From contig NW_003314262.1 of NCBI RefSeq assembly GCF_000143415.4, positions 87,496-151,495 of the forward strand: a stretch of DNA of 64,000 nucleotides. Direction: 5' to 3'. The first letter of the stretch is position 1; the number at the start of each line of letters is the position of its first letter. The DNA comes from Selaginella moellendorffii. Lineage: Eukaryota; Streptophyta; Lycopodiopsida; Selaginellales; Selaginellaceae. Below are positions 19,045 to 29,507 of the stretch, one piece after another. The position numbers were made by a program, and so were the translations under genes. The notes below the pieces were generated by a model. The model was given only the letters and a program-made list of their open reading frames with translations. It was not told where the DNA came from and did no database searches.

Positions 19045-19907
19045 AGTCACGGCGAAGGTACTGTATCATTTTTGATCTGAACGGTGTCCTTTTCTCCCAT
19101 GAGCGTGGCTCGTCCTCGAATGTCATTGCACCCTCCAAAGCCTGCGGTCGCAAGTTGGTCAAAAGAGACAAATTCACATTAATCACATGGGAGAAATTGC
19201 GGGATCTAATAATGACCATGCGACACTTAAAATAGAGGGCCAGGTTCAATTTGCAATTGGGAGTTTGGACATCCATGATGCGCCACAATGCATTAACGTT
19301 GCTACAGATGATGCACGATCAGACGCAAGTAATATTACCATTTGACTTTCTCCTAACGCAGGAGGATTGCTTGACTATGGTCCATGTGAGGGGTAGCAAG
19401 CCCATCTTCGTCAAGCCAGAGGCTGTAGTGATGAACCGGACTGCTAGGTCAAGTGAAATCCTCATCATCGATGACTCACCGATTAAAACTGCAGCGAACA
19501 CGCACACATATGCAGTGCACCCCATCTCTTGCAGTATGGAAAATAGGGAGAAGAAACCGTATGTTCTGGGGGACCTTGCAAAATGGCTTGGAGCGATGGT
19601 GATAGAGAACCGGCCAGTCCAGGAGGTGGCTGCAGAAATCAACCAAATGGCAGATGGAACAGTATATCAGAAGCCATTTGATCGGACATACACCAGTCAT
19701 CATTTATGGCATGTATATTGTCTAGCCAAGCACTATCCGCATCTCCATAATCTACTCAACCAGATGGGTTCTTCGACCACTGAACATGAGCATGGACATA
19801 TTAGAGAAGAGATGGCATTACTATTGGGTTTAAATCCTGATAGTGTGGAGAGTGATGAAATTCCAAGATTATTGTATAGGCATTGGAGGCAAAAAATAAC
19901 AGTCTGA
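19045..19907 (+). other. FCP1/NIF-type HAD phosphatase-like domain exon (T gene)
   Basis: Motif I reads CIIFDLNGVLFSH: the nucleophile Asp is present but the second Asp of the usual DxD is Asn. Motif II is LGVWTSMM, a Lys region FVKPEAVVMN follows, and motif IV is EILIIDDSPIK, then YVLGDLAKWLGAM. This order is that of the FCP1 homology domain that dephosphorylates the RNA polymerase II tail or related targets. An in-frame TAG (19233-19235) separates motifs I and II. The Asn change may abolish or alter catalysis. Confidence 0.72.
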
Positions 19908-20325
19908 GATGGCATGTATTTATTTAAAAATGTAACTTATTATGGCATGGGGTTCCATGCCATTGTATTAATATTAAAAGACAATTCTTTGAGAGGATTT
20001 GCATTATACTAGAAGTGTTACAGCATGTTATTGGAAGTCTACGAAGTTGTTTTATTAATAAGGGGAAAGTAAAGATTGAATGGGGACTTGGGCTCCACCT
20101 AGACTCGGAGCAACTGAGCCAATATTAAAAGGATGGAAAGAAATTGGACGACGATGACAAGGAGAAGAGAGAGGTGAAGCAGTGGCAGGGGGAGGAGAAG
20201 TGATTGAGTAGACATTTCCTTGTTTAAAATAAAATGGCATGTGCCTCAATGCAGTTGAATTTTGTTATATTTATATACTATATAAAGGTTTGGAAACTTT
20301 ATTTTACAAGTGGGATAATGACAAT
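19908..20325. other. T right subterminal region
   Basis: No gene. Palindrome copy at 19942-19963 and half copies at 19909 and 20234. Just inside the right end, AAGTGGGA (about 20309-20316) and its complement TCCCACTT form a small stem next to the inverted repeat. Confidence 0.5.
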
Positions 20326-20349
20326 TCCCACTTTAATGAAATAGAGCTT
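20326..20349 (-). repeat. T right terminal inverted repeat
   Basis: It reads TCCCACTTTAATGAAATAGA then GCTT, the inverse of 7818-7841 with one mismatch. It is followed by TAAAGGG, restoring the A1 LTR. Confidence 0.88.
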
Positions 20350-20582
20350 TAAAGGGATATTGGGAAAGGCTATTCCCCATGTCTATGGGCATCCTAAGGA
20401 TGCTAAGGAGTGGATCTGGGAAGACCACTCGTGGACGGATGGCCCAATCCTTGAGAGACGGGACTGTGATGCAAGTGGTATTGGACCACCAATGCAGCAA
20501 AGGTGAATGGGCATGGCCTTAGTGTAACAGGCCTTGTGACACCCAAATGTGGTACCTTTGGGTGTCGGTCATGGGACCAGAC
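20350..20582 (+). repeat. A1 5' LTR, second segment
   Basis: It continues the A1 LTR after T (GGGATATTGGGAAAGGCTAT onward) and matches about 38767-38988. It is cut at CAGAC (20578-20582) by A2. Confidence 0.85.
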
Positions 20583-20789
20583 TGTGAGACACAAAATCCC
20601 TAGGCCCCAAAGTGGAGCCGGAAGGGCGCCACATGGTGGTGGCCGAAGCGAGAGCCAAACGAGCGTAACACGTTTGGATCAAAAGCTCCGACTTGAAAAG
20701 TCAAGAGCGGGAGTGGAACTCCCAACGAAGTGCTCGAGGAACGAGCACGAAGCGAGCAAAAGGCGAGGCTCCAAAAAGGGACCCAAAAG

Positions 20790-21196
20790 GAGTCCGAGAT
20801 GGAGTCCGAGATGGACCCGAGATGGAGTCCGAGATGGAGTCCGAGATGGAGTCCGAGGTGGACCCGAGATGGACCCGAAATGGAGTCCGAGATGGAGTCC
20901 GAGATGGACCCGAGATGGAGTCCGAGATGGAGTCCGAGATGGACCCGAGATGGACCCGAGATGGAGTCCGAGATGGAGTCTGAGATGGAGTCCGAGATGG
21001 AGTCCGAGATGGAGTCCGAAGTCAAGACCGAGACCGGAACCGAGACCGGGACCGAGACCGAGACCGAGACCGAGATCGGGACCGAGACCGAGACCGAGGC
21101 CGAGGCCAAGACCGAGCCCGAGCCCGAGTCCGAGTCCGAATCCGAGTCCGAGTCCGAGTCCGAGTCCGAGTCCGAGTCCGAGTCCGAGTCTGGAGC
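20790..21196 (+). repeat. 12/6-bp tandem array in A2 5' LTR
   Basis: Zones in the same order as at 6719: GAGTCCGAGATG units, GAGACC hexamers, GAGTCC hexamers. Confidence 0.92.
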
Positions 21197-21252
21197 CTGA
21201 GAGGGTGAAAGCCCAAAGCGTTCGTCTCCCAGACCCTGGGGGGTTTGGTGAG

Positions 21253-21272
21253 CTCCAAAAGTATAGTAGGGG
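21253..21272 (+). promoter_or_regulatory. Putative LTR core promoter of the A family
   Basis: CTCCAAAAGTATAGTAGGG holds a TATA-like TATAGTA. The same block occurs in A1 (about 7268 and about 38235). On the minus strand of B it reads GGTTCCAAATGTATAGTAGGG (30036-30056 as its complement), and in C GGTTCCAAAAAGTATAGTAG (about 43400-43419). Conservation in three otherwise different LTRs supports a promoter role, which is inferred. Confidence 0.5.
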
Positions 21273-22198
21273 GAGGACTGCAGTGGAGCCAGTTTGGCCA
21301 GGAAAGGCCAGTTTGGCCCAGGAAGGCCAGACCCAGTGTTGGGTGATGAACTGACCACTGGGAAGTCCAAGACTAGAGTGAATACGGACCGACAAGCGGG
21401 GTAGCTTGGTGAAGTGTTCAAGAGCCGGCTCTAGTTCCCCCGGGAGATCGACTGGCCGATGCTCCCAGTCCAAGTGTGGGTGGCACTACCTACTTGGATA
21501 CCAGGCGTGGCTCAACGGAACCTCGCTCTAAGCCCATGGCTAGAGCACCTAAAGGCGATAGGTGGGGAGAGTACCCAGGTGGCTCGCATAAGGCCACGGT
21601 GTTCCGAAATGTTGTCCCAAAGGCCCAGACTGTGGAAAGGAAGAGGAGCAGTCCTCTGGGGTAGTGACCAAGGACACAGTCATGTGGTGAGGAAGTCCCA
21701 GAGGACCGTGGGACTTAGGGGTCGGGTCTGTGGGCCTCGATCCAGTGGCAGTGTTGGCAAACACGGCCAGGGGCAGAAAGGGACTTGGTAGGAACTGACA
21801 AAGGGACTTTGGGGAAGGCAATTCCCCAGGTCTGTGGGCATCCTAAGGATGCTAAGGAGTGGATCTAGGATGACCCCTCGTGGACACATGGCCCAGTCTT
21901 GGAGAGACGAGGTGGTGATGCAAGTGGTGTTGAACCACTAGTGCAGCAAAGGTGAATGGGCATGGCCTTAGCGTAACGGGCCGAGATGTCAGTGGTACCT
22001 TTGGGTGTCGGTCTCAGGACCGGACACGTGGAGCACTTGGACCAGGTGCAAGTGTGGAGTGGCATGGATGCCATTCTTGGGGCTAGCAAGTCCCAAGTCC
22101 TGAATTGGATTGATGGAGGTTGTGAATGAGACTCCTCCAAGTGGTCGGAGGTGTGGTTAAGTGACTAAAGTAGAATGGAAAATTTAGTTGCTTACAAT

Positions 22199-22211
22199 TT
22201 GGTATCGGAGC
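22199..22211 (+). other. A2 primer-binding site
   Basis: TTGGTATCGGAGC lies 2 bp after the LTR end. It is close to the plant initiator-tRNA-Met complement (TGGTATCAGAGC). Confidence 0.85.
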
Positions 22212-25200
22212 TGTTCCTTAGTCCGACTTTTATTGGTGCTCAAGTATATCACCACTAGTGTTGGCATCGGAAGGTCCGAGGAGTGGGCTTATCCTTGAGG
22301 AGTAGCAAGTCGGGAAGACATGGCTCTCCATTACAGTTCATGTGTGAACTTGTAGACGAGGTGGTGGATAGAAAAGGGTCAATAATGGAACGACTTTGGG
22401 ATCTTGGGAACAGTATATGGTTTTCCTCAAAGAGTTGAGGATGTGATCCAGATGAGCGTTTGACTTAGCAAACTAGCTAATGTAGTTGTGGTAAACAATT
22501 ACAATTGGGATCACGGGAAAGATAAAGACTCCAAAGCAATAAAGGAGTCACAAGATTTTCCTCATATAGTTGAGGTTGGTGCTCATGAATGTGAGACCAG
22601 AAGTAATGACCGTGGGAGGTCAAATATGGAAGAGGACTCAAGTCCTTGAAAAGGTAGCCGAGGCTACCTCTAATAAATGCTGGAACAACCCCAGGAGTTG
22701 GGGGTGTATTAAGTGGATGAGTTGGTGTTCTCATCACATGGACAAGTAGTCCTAAGGGGCAAAGGTTGCCCCCAGAGAACAAAATCAAGTGTCGGAGTAA
22801 CACTTGTGAAAATAGTCCTTTTGAGTAGGACAGGAATGCAAGAAGTGTATTCCAGTGAGCTAGTGCCTCACAAGTAGGACCTTATGGGTCTGTGGATTAA
22901 CCAAGTCCAAAACTGCTGGATGACTCAAGTAGAGTCAACGGATGGTCCTAAAAGGACTGATGGAAGCATTTGGACTGAGGTGTGTTGTACCCCACAAAGG
23001 ATGGGGGGGGATCATAGGATCCAAGGATGAGAACGGAGGGTATCTCATCGATGGCAAAATATGCCATGCTAAAGTTATGGGAAAGGTGTTCCCAGAAGAA
23101 AACAACTTTGACACAAAGTTGTGTATGACCTCTATGGTGTAGTGCTAACGGATGGTTGGCATGAGAAAGAGCGGTGTTGGTCTTGGCAAAGACTTAAACA
23201 CGAAGGGGAAGTGTCATAGAGGTAGGCTCGTGGAGCTGATGGTGTGGAGATACCAAATGTGCCAAGGTGTGATACCTTGAGGCTATGTTGGTGGGTTCAT
23301 GAGAACCCCTTGCCAAAGGAATCCCAATTGGAATGGGAATGGCATAGCCTAAGCGGCAGAGCATGCAGTTGGAGTGCGGTGACCCAGATAATGATGGAGG
23401 TGTGCAAGCACCAAGCAATGAGTTGTAGGACTTGACAACCATGAGGCAACTAAGCAAGAGGTGCAAAATAATTGGTTAAACGGGTAGAAGGTAGCTACCC
23501 AAGACTTCTAGTATAGGGAAGTCGGATATACCCTTACGGGGGATAAGTTGCTTATGTTGTGATATAGTAAGTCAATGTCATAAAAGGAAATACTCATTGT
23601 CAAGAAAGCCATCATTGGGACACCCAAACACTCTAGAACACCAGAAGGTGGTGTTTGATGTCGCGAGGGCAATGGATAAAGCCCAAGGGACTAAGTCCCT
23701 AGCGAATGATGGATAGAAGGTGCTATCCAAATGTCCAAGGTTGGGGAGATAGGAGAGGACTGTCTACCCGAGTTGGACAAAGCCAAAAATGGAATTTTGG
23801 CAAGGTTAGTGATGGGCATGTAAAGGCCCATAAGCAACAATGTAATCCCAGTGTGTTGGATTATAAGGTGAGCATACCCGGATTGAGGAACCACTCCCTA
23901 GGCTATTGGGTAGGTTCATCCCTAAGAATACTTGCTAAGGCATGATAGAAAGTGCAAAGCTATCCTCCTGGTCTGGAGGAGAATGACCAAAGGAAAGGTG
24001 TGAAGCCAAAAAGCAAGAAGTAAGGGGATAGAACCGAACCATAGGAATCAAAGGGCATAACCAAGGTTGGTTATGCCAGCTGGGAGTGGAGAATCAAGAG
24101 GGTGCTCGAGGATGTTGTTGCTAGCAACCGTGATGCCATAGAGAGTCTAAAATATGGAATTGTCCATGTTAGACTATATGGCAACTATAAAGCTTGCGAA
24201 AGGGGAGGCCTTAGCAAGTTGAGGGACAGAGTTCCTTCAAGGTTCCCAAAGACGATTCTAGGTAGCGTAGTACCTAGAAAGGCCAAGTGTAAATGGTTCA
24301 TGGAACGCGCGAAATCAGAGTGGCGTAGCAGAAGCGTGGTCTTGAAGCTTGCCATGAGGCAAGGTTATCAAGGTTAGGGAAGTAATTCCCGAGTGTTCAA
24401 AGAGAGGGCTTTGAACGAAAGTCGATGGTCAAGGACTTTCACGCTTATGCAGGAACCATGTTACAATGGTCGGAGAACTTGCCAAGTGAGATTGGCACGT
24501 CGGGGGAACAAAGACCTTAGTTGAAGGTGATAACTTCAAAAAGGGTGGGCCATGGGGCCGAGCATGGAGGAGTCCATGCATGATCACAGACATGTCAAGT
24601 GAGAGGACTTGGCAGTGTGGAGGAACTAGGTTCCTAAGCTGTGATCTGTAGCGCGCTTTAAAAATAAGTTGGTGCACCGGCGTGGGGAGTCACGCCAGGC
24701 ATCTAGTGTGATGCCGTCCGTAGATGCATATACGGAGGTTGGGTTCGAGTCCCGACCCTCTAGTGCTTGGGTTCAAGTCCCAAATCACTAGGGCGTGGTG
24801 ATGGTTTGGAATATGAGGACACTCATATTTCGGTGGTCATGGACTCTCAGTGGGGAGACTGGTTTGGGCACACCGCCAAGCGAGGGATGCCTCGGAGTCG
24901 TGATGCACGGTTAGATTTCTTAGTGTGAAAGCTCAGCATATCTAACTTGAACACTTTGGTGCAAGTGGCACCAAGGTCGTGGTGAGTGAGATGGGGACAC
25001 CTAATCTCAGTTGCTATGAACCCTTGGCCGTAAGGGCTAGCTTGGGTGCACCGCCAAGTGTGGGGGATGCCCCCGGGGTTATAGTCAACAACTTGGAGGT
25101 CTAGAAAACCAAGTACCTTTTGGCAACTTTGTTAAGGTGCCAAGGTGAGATCACTAGGTGATCTTATGGCCAGATAAGGACAAGGTCCTTGGTTGGCTAA

Positions 25201-26231
25201 GGAATGAAGTTCCTGGTTCAAAAGGTTGAAATTGAACTGTTTAAGGTGGTGTGGCTTGGTCGTGATAACCAAGTGGGAAGAGCACCTAAGGGAAATAAAC
25301 TATGTCCGTGCGATGGCATAGTGAGTTCGAGGAAAGTAGTCTCTATAAAAGACCCATGGGAGGGTCATGAAGTTGGGCCGTGGATAGAGCCCATAGCAGA
25401 AGATGCTAAAGAGACGTACTAGGGGTGAACATCCTCCGGACTTGGCAAAGAAGAGTCTTTGCTATGGAACCGAAACAATACCTCAAGGAGGGAGGTAGAG
25501 ATTCAATGTTGCTTGGTGCAACAATCAACGGATAGGAGCAAAAGATGAGTGGCCAAGATAGGGCCGTGGAATCCCTTGGAAGGAATCCAAGTGACAAAGT
25601 TAGGCGAGGAACACTAATGTGTTGGACGCTAACAAGTTGCGGGAAAGGAAGTGTGTTTCCAAGGAGGGATTCCGAAATGCTCCGAGTTGGCGAAAGTGGA
25701 AGCTCCAAGGGAGGGAGTGGTAAGGTAGCCAAATGATAGGGCCATGAACAACCCTAGCACAAAGTATGATAACTGGGACTTTGGCACGAAATAGAAGAGA
25801 GGATGATGGTGCCCTCGAGTAGAGAACTTCCTAGGATGGGAAGTGGAGTTGCACAAAAGGTGCAAGGCAAGGTGTCGGAGACACCTAGGAAATTGACTCC
25901 AAGAAGTCAAAATTCAAAGTTCCAAAGTGCAAAGGTTATATCGATGGAAATTGAGACTACTCGAGAAGGAGTAGTGGGATTGACTTAGAGAAGGGTCTCT
26001 AAGAGGTTTAGCGAGAACTAAACCAATAAAAGGAGAGAACCATTACATGTTGTCCAATCAGTCTCTAAGTTGGAGAGACTACGCTCCTTAAAGGATGGAC
26101 AAGGCATGGTGAGCCTTTGATGTCAAACCATAGACAAAGATTGGCTAGGTGCCAAGGATGGAAATGGTAACACGTGTGGGTGTTACTTTATGAAAGGGTT
26201 TACCGTTCGATGAGGACATCGAACTTCGTCT
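22212..26231 (+). other. A2 internal region, non-coding
   Basis: About 4 kb with only short frames. None shows gag, zinc knuckle, DTG, YxDD or integrase motifs. The A1 internal region (28036-29507 and 35635-37377) aligns with it, so it is a conserved non-coding body as in large retrotransposon derivatives. Confidence 0.75.
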
Positions 26232-26245
26232 ATGGGTGGTGGAGT

Positions 26246-27841
26246 TGTGAGACACAAAATCCTTAGGCCCCAAAGTGGAGCCGGAAGGGCGCCACATGGT
26301 GGTGGCCGAAGCGAGAGCCAAACGAGCGTAACACGTTTGGACCAAAAGCTCCGACTTGAAAAGTCAAGAGCGGGAGTGGAACTCCCAACGAAGTGCTCGA
26401 GGAACGAGCACGAAGCGAGCAAAAGGCAAGGCTCTAAAAAGGGACCCAAAAGGAGTCCGAGATGGAGTCCGAGATGGACCCGAGATGGAGTCCGAGATGG
26501 AGTCCGAGATGGAGTCCGAGGTGGACCCGAGATGGACCCGAAATGGAGTCCGAGATGGAGTCCGAGATGGACCCAAGATGGAGTCCGAGATGGAGTCCGA
26601 GATGGACCCGAGATGGACCCGAGATGGAGTCCGAGATGGAGTCCGAGATGGAGTCCGAAGTCGAGACCGAGACCGGAACCGAGACCGGGACCGAGACCGA
26701 GACCGAGACCGAGATCAGGACCGAGACCGAGACCGAGGCCGAGGCCAAGACCGAGCCCGAGCCCGAGTCCGAGTCCGAATCCGAGTCCGAGTCCGAGTCC
26801 GAGTCCGAGTCCGAGTCCGAGTCCGAGTCCGAGTCTGGAGCCTGAGAGGGTGAAAGCCCAAAGCGTTCGTCTCCCAGACCCTGGGGGGTTTGGTGAGCTC
26901 CAAAAGTATAGTAGGGGGAGGACTGCAGTGGAGCCAGTTTGGCCAGGAAAGGCCAGTTTGGCCCAGGAAGGCCAGACCCAGTGTTGGGTGATGAACTGAC
27001 CACTGGGAAGTCCAAGACTAGAGTGAATACGGACCGACAAGCGGGGTAGCTTGGTGAAGTGTTCAAGAGCCGGCTCTAGTTCCCCCGGGAGATCGACTGG
27101 CCAATGCTCCCAGTCCAAGTGTGGGTGGCACTACCTACTTGGATACCAGGCGTGGCTCAATGGAACCTCGCTCTAAGCCCATGGCTAGAGCACCTAAAGG
27201 CGATAGGTGGGGAGAGTACCCAGGTGGCTCGCGTAAGGCCACGGTGTTCCGAAATGTTGTCCCAAAGGCCCAGACTGTGGAAAGGAAGAGGAGCAGTCCT
27301 CTGGGGTAGTGACCAAGGACACAGTCATGTGGTGAGGAAGTCCCAGAGGACCGTGGGACTTAGGGGTCGGGCCTGTAGGCCTCGATCCAGTGGCAGTGTT
27401 GGCAAACACGGCCAGGGGCAGAAAGGGACTTGGTAGGAACTGACAAAGGGACTTTGGGGAAGGCAATTCCCCAGGTCTGTGGGCATCCTAAGGATGCTAA
27501 GGAGTGGATCTAGGATGACCCCTTGTGGACACATGGCCCAGTCTTGGAGAGACGAGGTGGTGATGCAAGTGTTGTTGAACCACTAGTGCAGCAAAGGTGA
27601 ATGGGCATGGCCTTAGCGTAACGGGCCGAGATGTCAGTGGTACCTTTGGGTGTCGGTCTCAGGACCGGACACGTGGAGCACTTGGACCAGGTGCAAGTGT
27701 GGAGTGGCATGGATGCCATTCTTGGGGCTAGCAAGTCCCAAGTCCTGAATTGGATTGATGGAGGTTGTGAATGAGACTCCTCCAAGTGGTCGGAGGTGTG
27801 GTTAAGTGACTAAAGTAGAATGGAAAATTTAGTCGCTTACA
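26246..27841 (+). repeat. A2 3' LTR
   Basis: 1596 bp, preceded by ATGGGTGGTGGAGT (polypurine tract). It differs from the 5' LTR mainly by array length and scattered transitions. Confidence 0.93.
26452..26845 (+). repeat. 12/6-bp tandem array in A2 3' LTR
   Basis: Same zone order as the 5' copy, with one block of GAGTCCGAGATG units fewer and one or two extra terminal hexamers. Confidence 0.92.
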
Positions 27842-27846
27842 CAGAC

Positions 27847-28018
27847 ACATAGAGCACTTGGACCAAGTGCAATGGTTGAGTGGCACGGATGCCATTCTTG
27901 GGGCTAGCAAGTCCCCAAGTCTGGAATAGGATTTATGGAGGCTGTGAGTGAGGCTCCTCCAAGTGGTCGGAAGTGTGGTTAAGTGACTAAAGTAGAATGG
28001 AAAATTTAGTCACTTACA
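27847..28018 (+). repeat. A1 5' LTR, third segment
   Basis: It resumes ACATAGAGCACTTGGACCAAG and ends CACTTACA, completing the A1 LTR after A2. Matches about 38989-39161. Confidence 0.87.
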
Positions 28019-28020
28019 AC

Positions 28021-28033
28021 TTGGTATCGGAGC
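28021..28033 (+). other. A1 primer-binding site
   Basis: TTGGTATCGGAGC 2 bp after the LTR, identical to that of A2. Confidence 0.85.
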
Positions 28034-29507
28034 TGTTCTTTAGTCCGACTTTTATTAGTGCACAACTATATCACCACTAGTGTTGGCATCGGAAGGTCCG
28101 AGGAGTGGGCCTATCCTTGAGGAGTAGCAAGTTGGGAAGACATGACTCTCCACTATAGTTCATGTGTGAACTTGTACGTGAGGTGGTGGATAGAAAAGGG
28201 CCAATAAGGGAACGACTTTGGGATCTTGGGAACAGCATAAGGTTTCCCTTCGAGAGTTGAAAATGTGATCTGGATGAGTGGTTGACTCAGCAAACTGACT
28301 AAGGTAATTGTGGTAAACAACTATAGTTGGGATCAAGGGAAAGATAGAGACTCCAAAACAATAAAGGAGTCACAAGATTATCCTCATATAGCTGAGGTTG
28401 GTGCTCATGAATGTGAGACCAGAAGTAATGACCGCGGGAGGTCAAATATGGAAAAGGACACAAGTCCTTGAAATGGTAGCCGGAGTTACTTCTTATAAAT
28501 GCTGGAACAACCCAAGGAGTTGGGGGTGTACTCAGAGGATGAGTTAGTATTCTCATCACATGGACAAGTGGTCTCAAGGGGCAAAAGGTTGCCCCAAGAG
28601 AACAAATCAAGTGTTGGAATAACACTTATAATGGTGATTTTGGTGAGTAGGACATGAATACAAGAAGTTGTATTCCAATGAGCTAACACCCCAAAAGTAA
28701 GACCTTATAGGTCGGGGGATTAGGAAAAGTAGGAAAAGGTGAATGACTTAAGTGGAGTCAAGGAATAATCCTAAAGGACTGATGGAAGCATTTGGACTAA
28801 GGTGTGTTATGCTCCATGGAGGATGGGGAGGATTATAAGATCCAAGTATGAGAATAGTGGGTATCTCATGGGTGGCCGAATGTGCCATACTAAAGTCATG
28901 GAAAGGTGTTCCCAGAAAAAGCAACTTTGGTGTAGAGTTGTGTGCGAACACTATAGTGTAGTGTTAACAGATAGTTAGCATGAGAAATGACTGGGTTAGT
29001 CTTGGCAAAGACCTAAACCCAAGTAAGAAGTGTCATAAAGGTAGGTTCGTCGAGCTGATGGTGTGGAGACATCAAATGTGCCAAAGTGTGATACTTTGAG
29101 GGTATGTTGGTGGGTTTATGAGAGCCCCTTACCAAGGGAATCCAAATGGAAATGGGAATGGCATAGCCTCAGCTGGAAGGCATGCGGTTGGAGTGTGGTG
29201 ACCCAGTTAATGATGGAGGTGTGGAAGCACCAAGCAATGAGTTGTAGGACTTGATAATTATGAGGCAACTAAGCAAAAGGTGCAAAATAATTGGTTAAAC
29301 TGGTAGAAGGTAACTACGTAAAACTTCTAGGATAAGGAAGTTAGATATACCCTTATGGGGGAGAAGCTGCTTATGTTGCGATATAGTAAGTCAATATTGT
29401 AAAGGGAATGCTCATTGCCAAAGAAGACCATCATTGGAACACCCAAACACTCTAAAACACCAAGAAGTGGTGTTTGGTGTCGTAAGGGCATTAGATAAGG
29501 CCCAAGG
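28034..29507 (+). other. A1 internal region, left part (non-coding)
   Basis: It aligns with A2 from about 22212 to about 23690 with many scattered differences; no coding motifs. It is interrupted at CCCAAGG by B2. Confidence 0.8.

Larger units (their letters stand above)
14412..19907 (+). pseudogene. T plus-strand gene: ParB/Srx-like domain + linker + FCP1/NIF-type HAD domain (decayed)
   Basis: Proposed exons: 14412-14414 (ATG), 14654-15705, 15760-17083, 17134-17220, 17259-17348, 17398-17541, 17589-18140, 18198-18212, 18258-18365, 18413-18997, 19045-19907. All junctions are GT-AG, and from 17083 on every intron is phase 1 and every exon a multiple of three, so one transcript is well supported. 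Order of regions: an N-terminal block (ARNCVLLPATVNVDAEKG), a basic linker, a ParB-like domain, a long helical region, an EYNCGRLFFRAALLKG block, a Lys-rich then Asp/Glu-rich linker, a Ser/Pro/Thr repeat region, and the HAD domain. Damage: a frameshift near 15000, another near 15580, and in-frame TAGs at 15703, 15853 and 19233. Function is unknown; the co-location with DDE gene and palindromes suggests a role in element maintenance or control. Confidence 0.7.
8362..20255. repeat. Dispersed 22-bp palindrome family of T
   Basis: The consensus half-site is ATGGCRTGWGG followed directly by its reverse complement. Good copies start at 8449, 9858, 9915, 11752, 11822, 11858, 12030 (perfect), 12128, 13672, 14440, 14517, 14577, 15727, 17226, 17367, 17558, 18790 (perfect variant), 18865 and 19942. 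Degenerate or half copies lie at 8362, about 8510, 12739, 12815, 13751, 19909 and 20234. They occur in introns, exons and intergenic parts of T. I found none in the LTR elements, the Helitron, or the host genes. Centres vary (GGCC, GGGC, GATC) but the outer ATGGC...GCCAT is retained, which suggests selection or recent copying of a paired structure. Confidence 0.9.
7818..20349. mobile_element. DNA transposon 'T' (about 12.5 kb, TIRs, two divergent genes, dispersed palindromes)
   Basis: Inverted ends AAGCTCTATTTCRTTAAAGT... lie at 7818 and (reversed) 20349. They interrupt the A1 LTR, whose uninterrupted counterpart reads AGGAACTGACAAAGGGATATTGG at about 38756. The flanks give a TAAA duplication (7814-7817 and 20350-20353), or AA if the ends start one base further out. 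Inside are a DUF7869-like DDE gene on the minus strand (8691 to about 11680), a decayed ParB-like/FCP1-like gene on the plus strand (14412-19907), a roughly 195-bp inverted repeat between them, and about 20 copies of a 22-bp palindrome that stay within the element. I do not know a named superfamily that fits all of this; the DDE gene suggests a transposase but does not prove it. Confidence 0.82.
20583..22196 (+). repeat. A2 5' LTR
   Basis: 1614 bp, TG...CA ended. It contains the tandem array (20790-21196), the conserved GGGTGAAAGCCCAAAGCG block (about 21201-21218) and a TATA-like site (21262-21268). Confidence 0.93.
20583..27841 (+). mobile_element. LTR retrotransposon A2, complete, non-autonomous
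   Basis: Two near-identical LTRs (20583-22196 and 26246-27841) start TGTGAGACAC and end GCTTACA, flanked by a perfect CAGAC duplication (20578-20582 and 27842-27846) inside the A1 5' LTR. The PBS is at 22199-22211, and a G-rich polypurine tract precedes the 3' LTR. The internal 4.05 kb (22197-26245) has no frame resembling gag, protease, RT or integrase, only short frames, so mobility would need proteins from another element. The close LTR match implies a recent insertion, the youngest clear layer of the nest along with T. Confidence 0.92.

Noticed and set aside
8449-19963. CRISPR-like array reading of the dispersed palindromes
   Set aside because: Spacing is irregular (hundreds of bp), copies lie in introns and exons, and the host is a plant.
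22942-23142. Possible gag or pol fragment in the A2 internal region
   Set aside because: 66 codons without any diagnostic motif, and not open in the matching A1 region (about 28760-28960).
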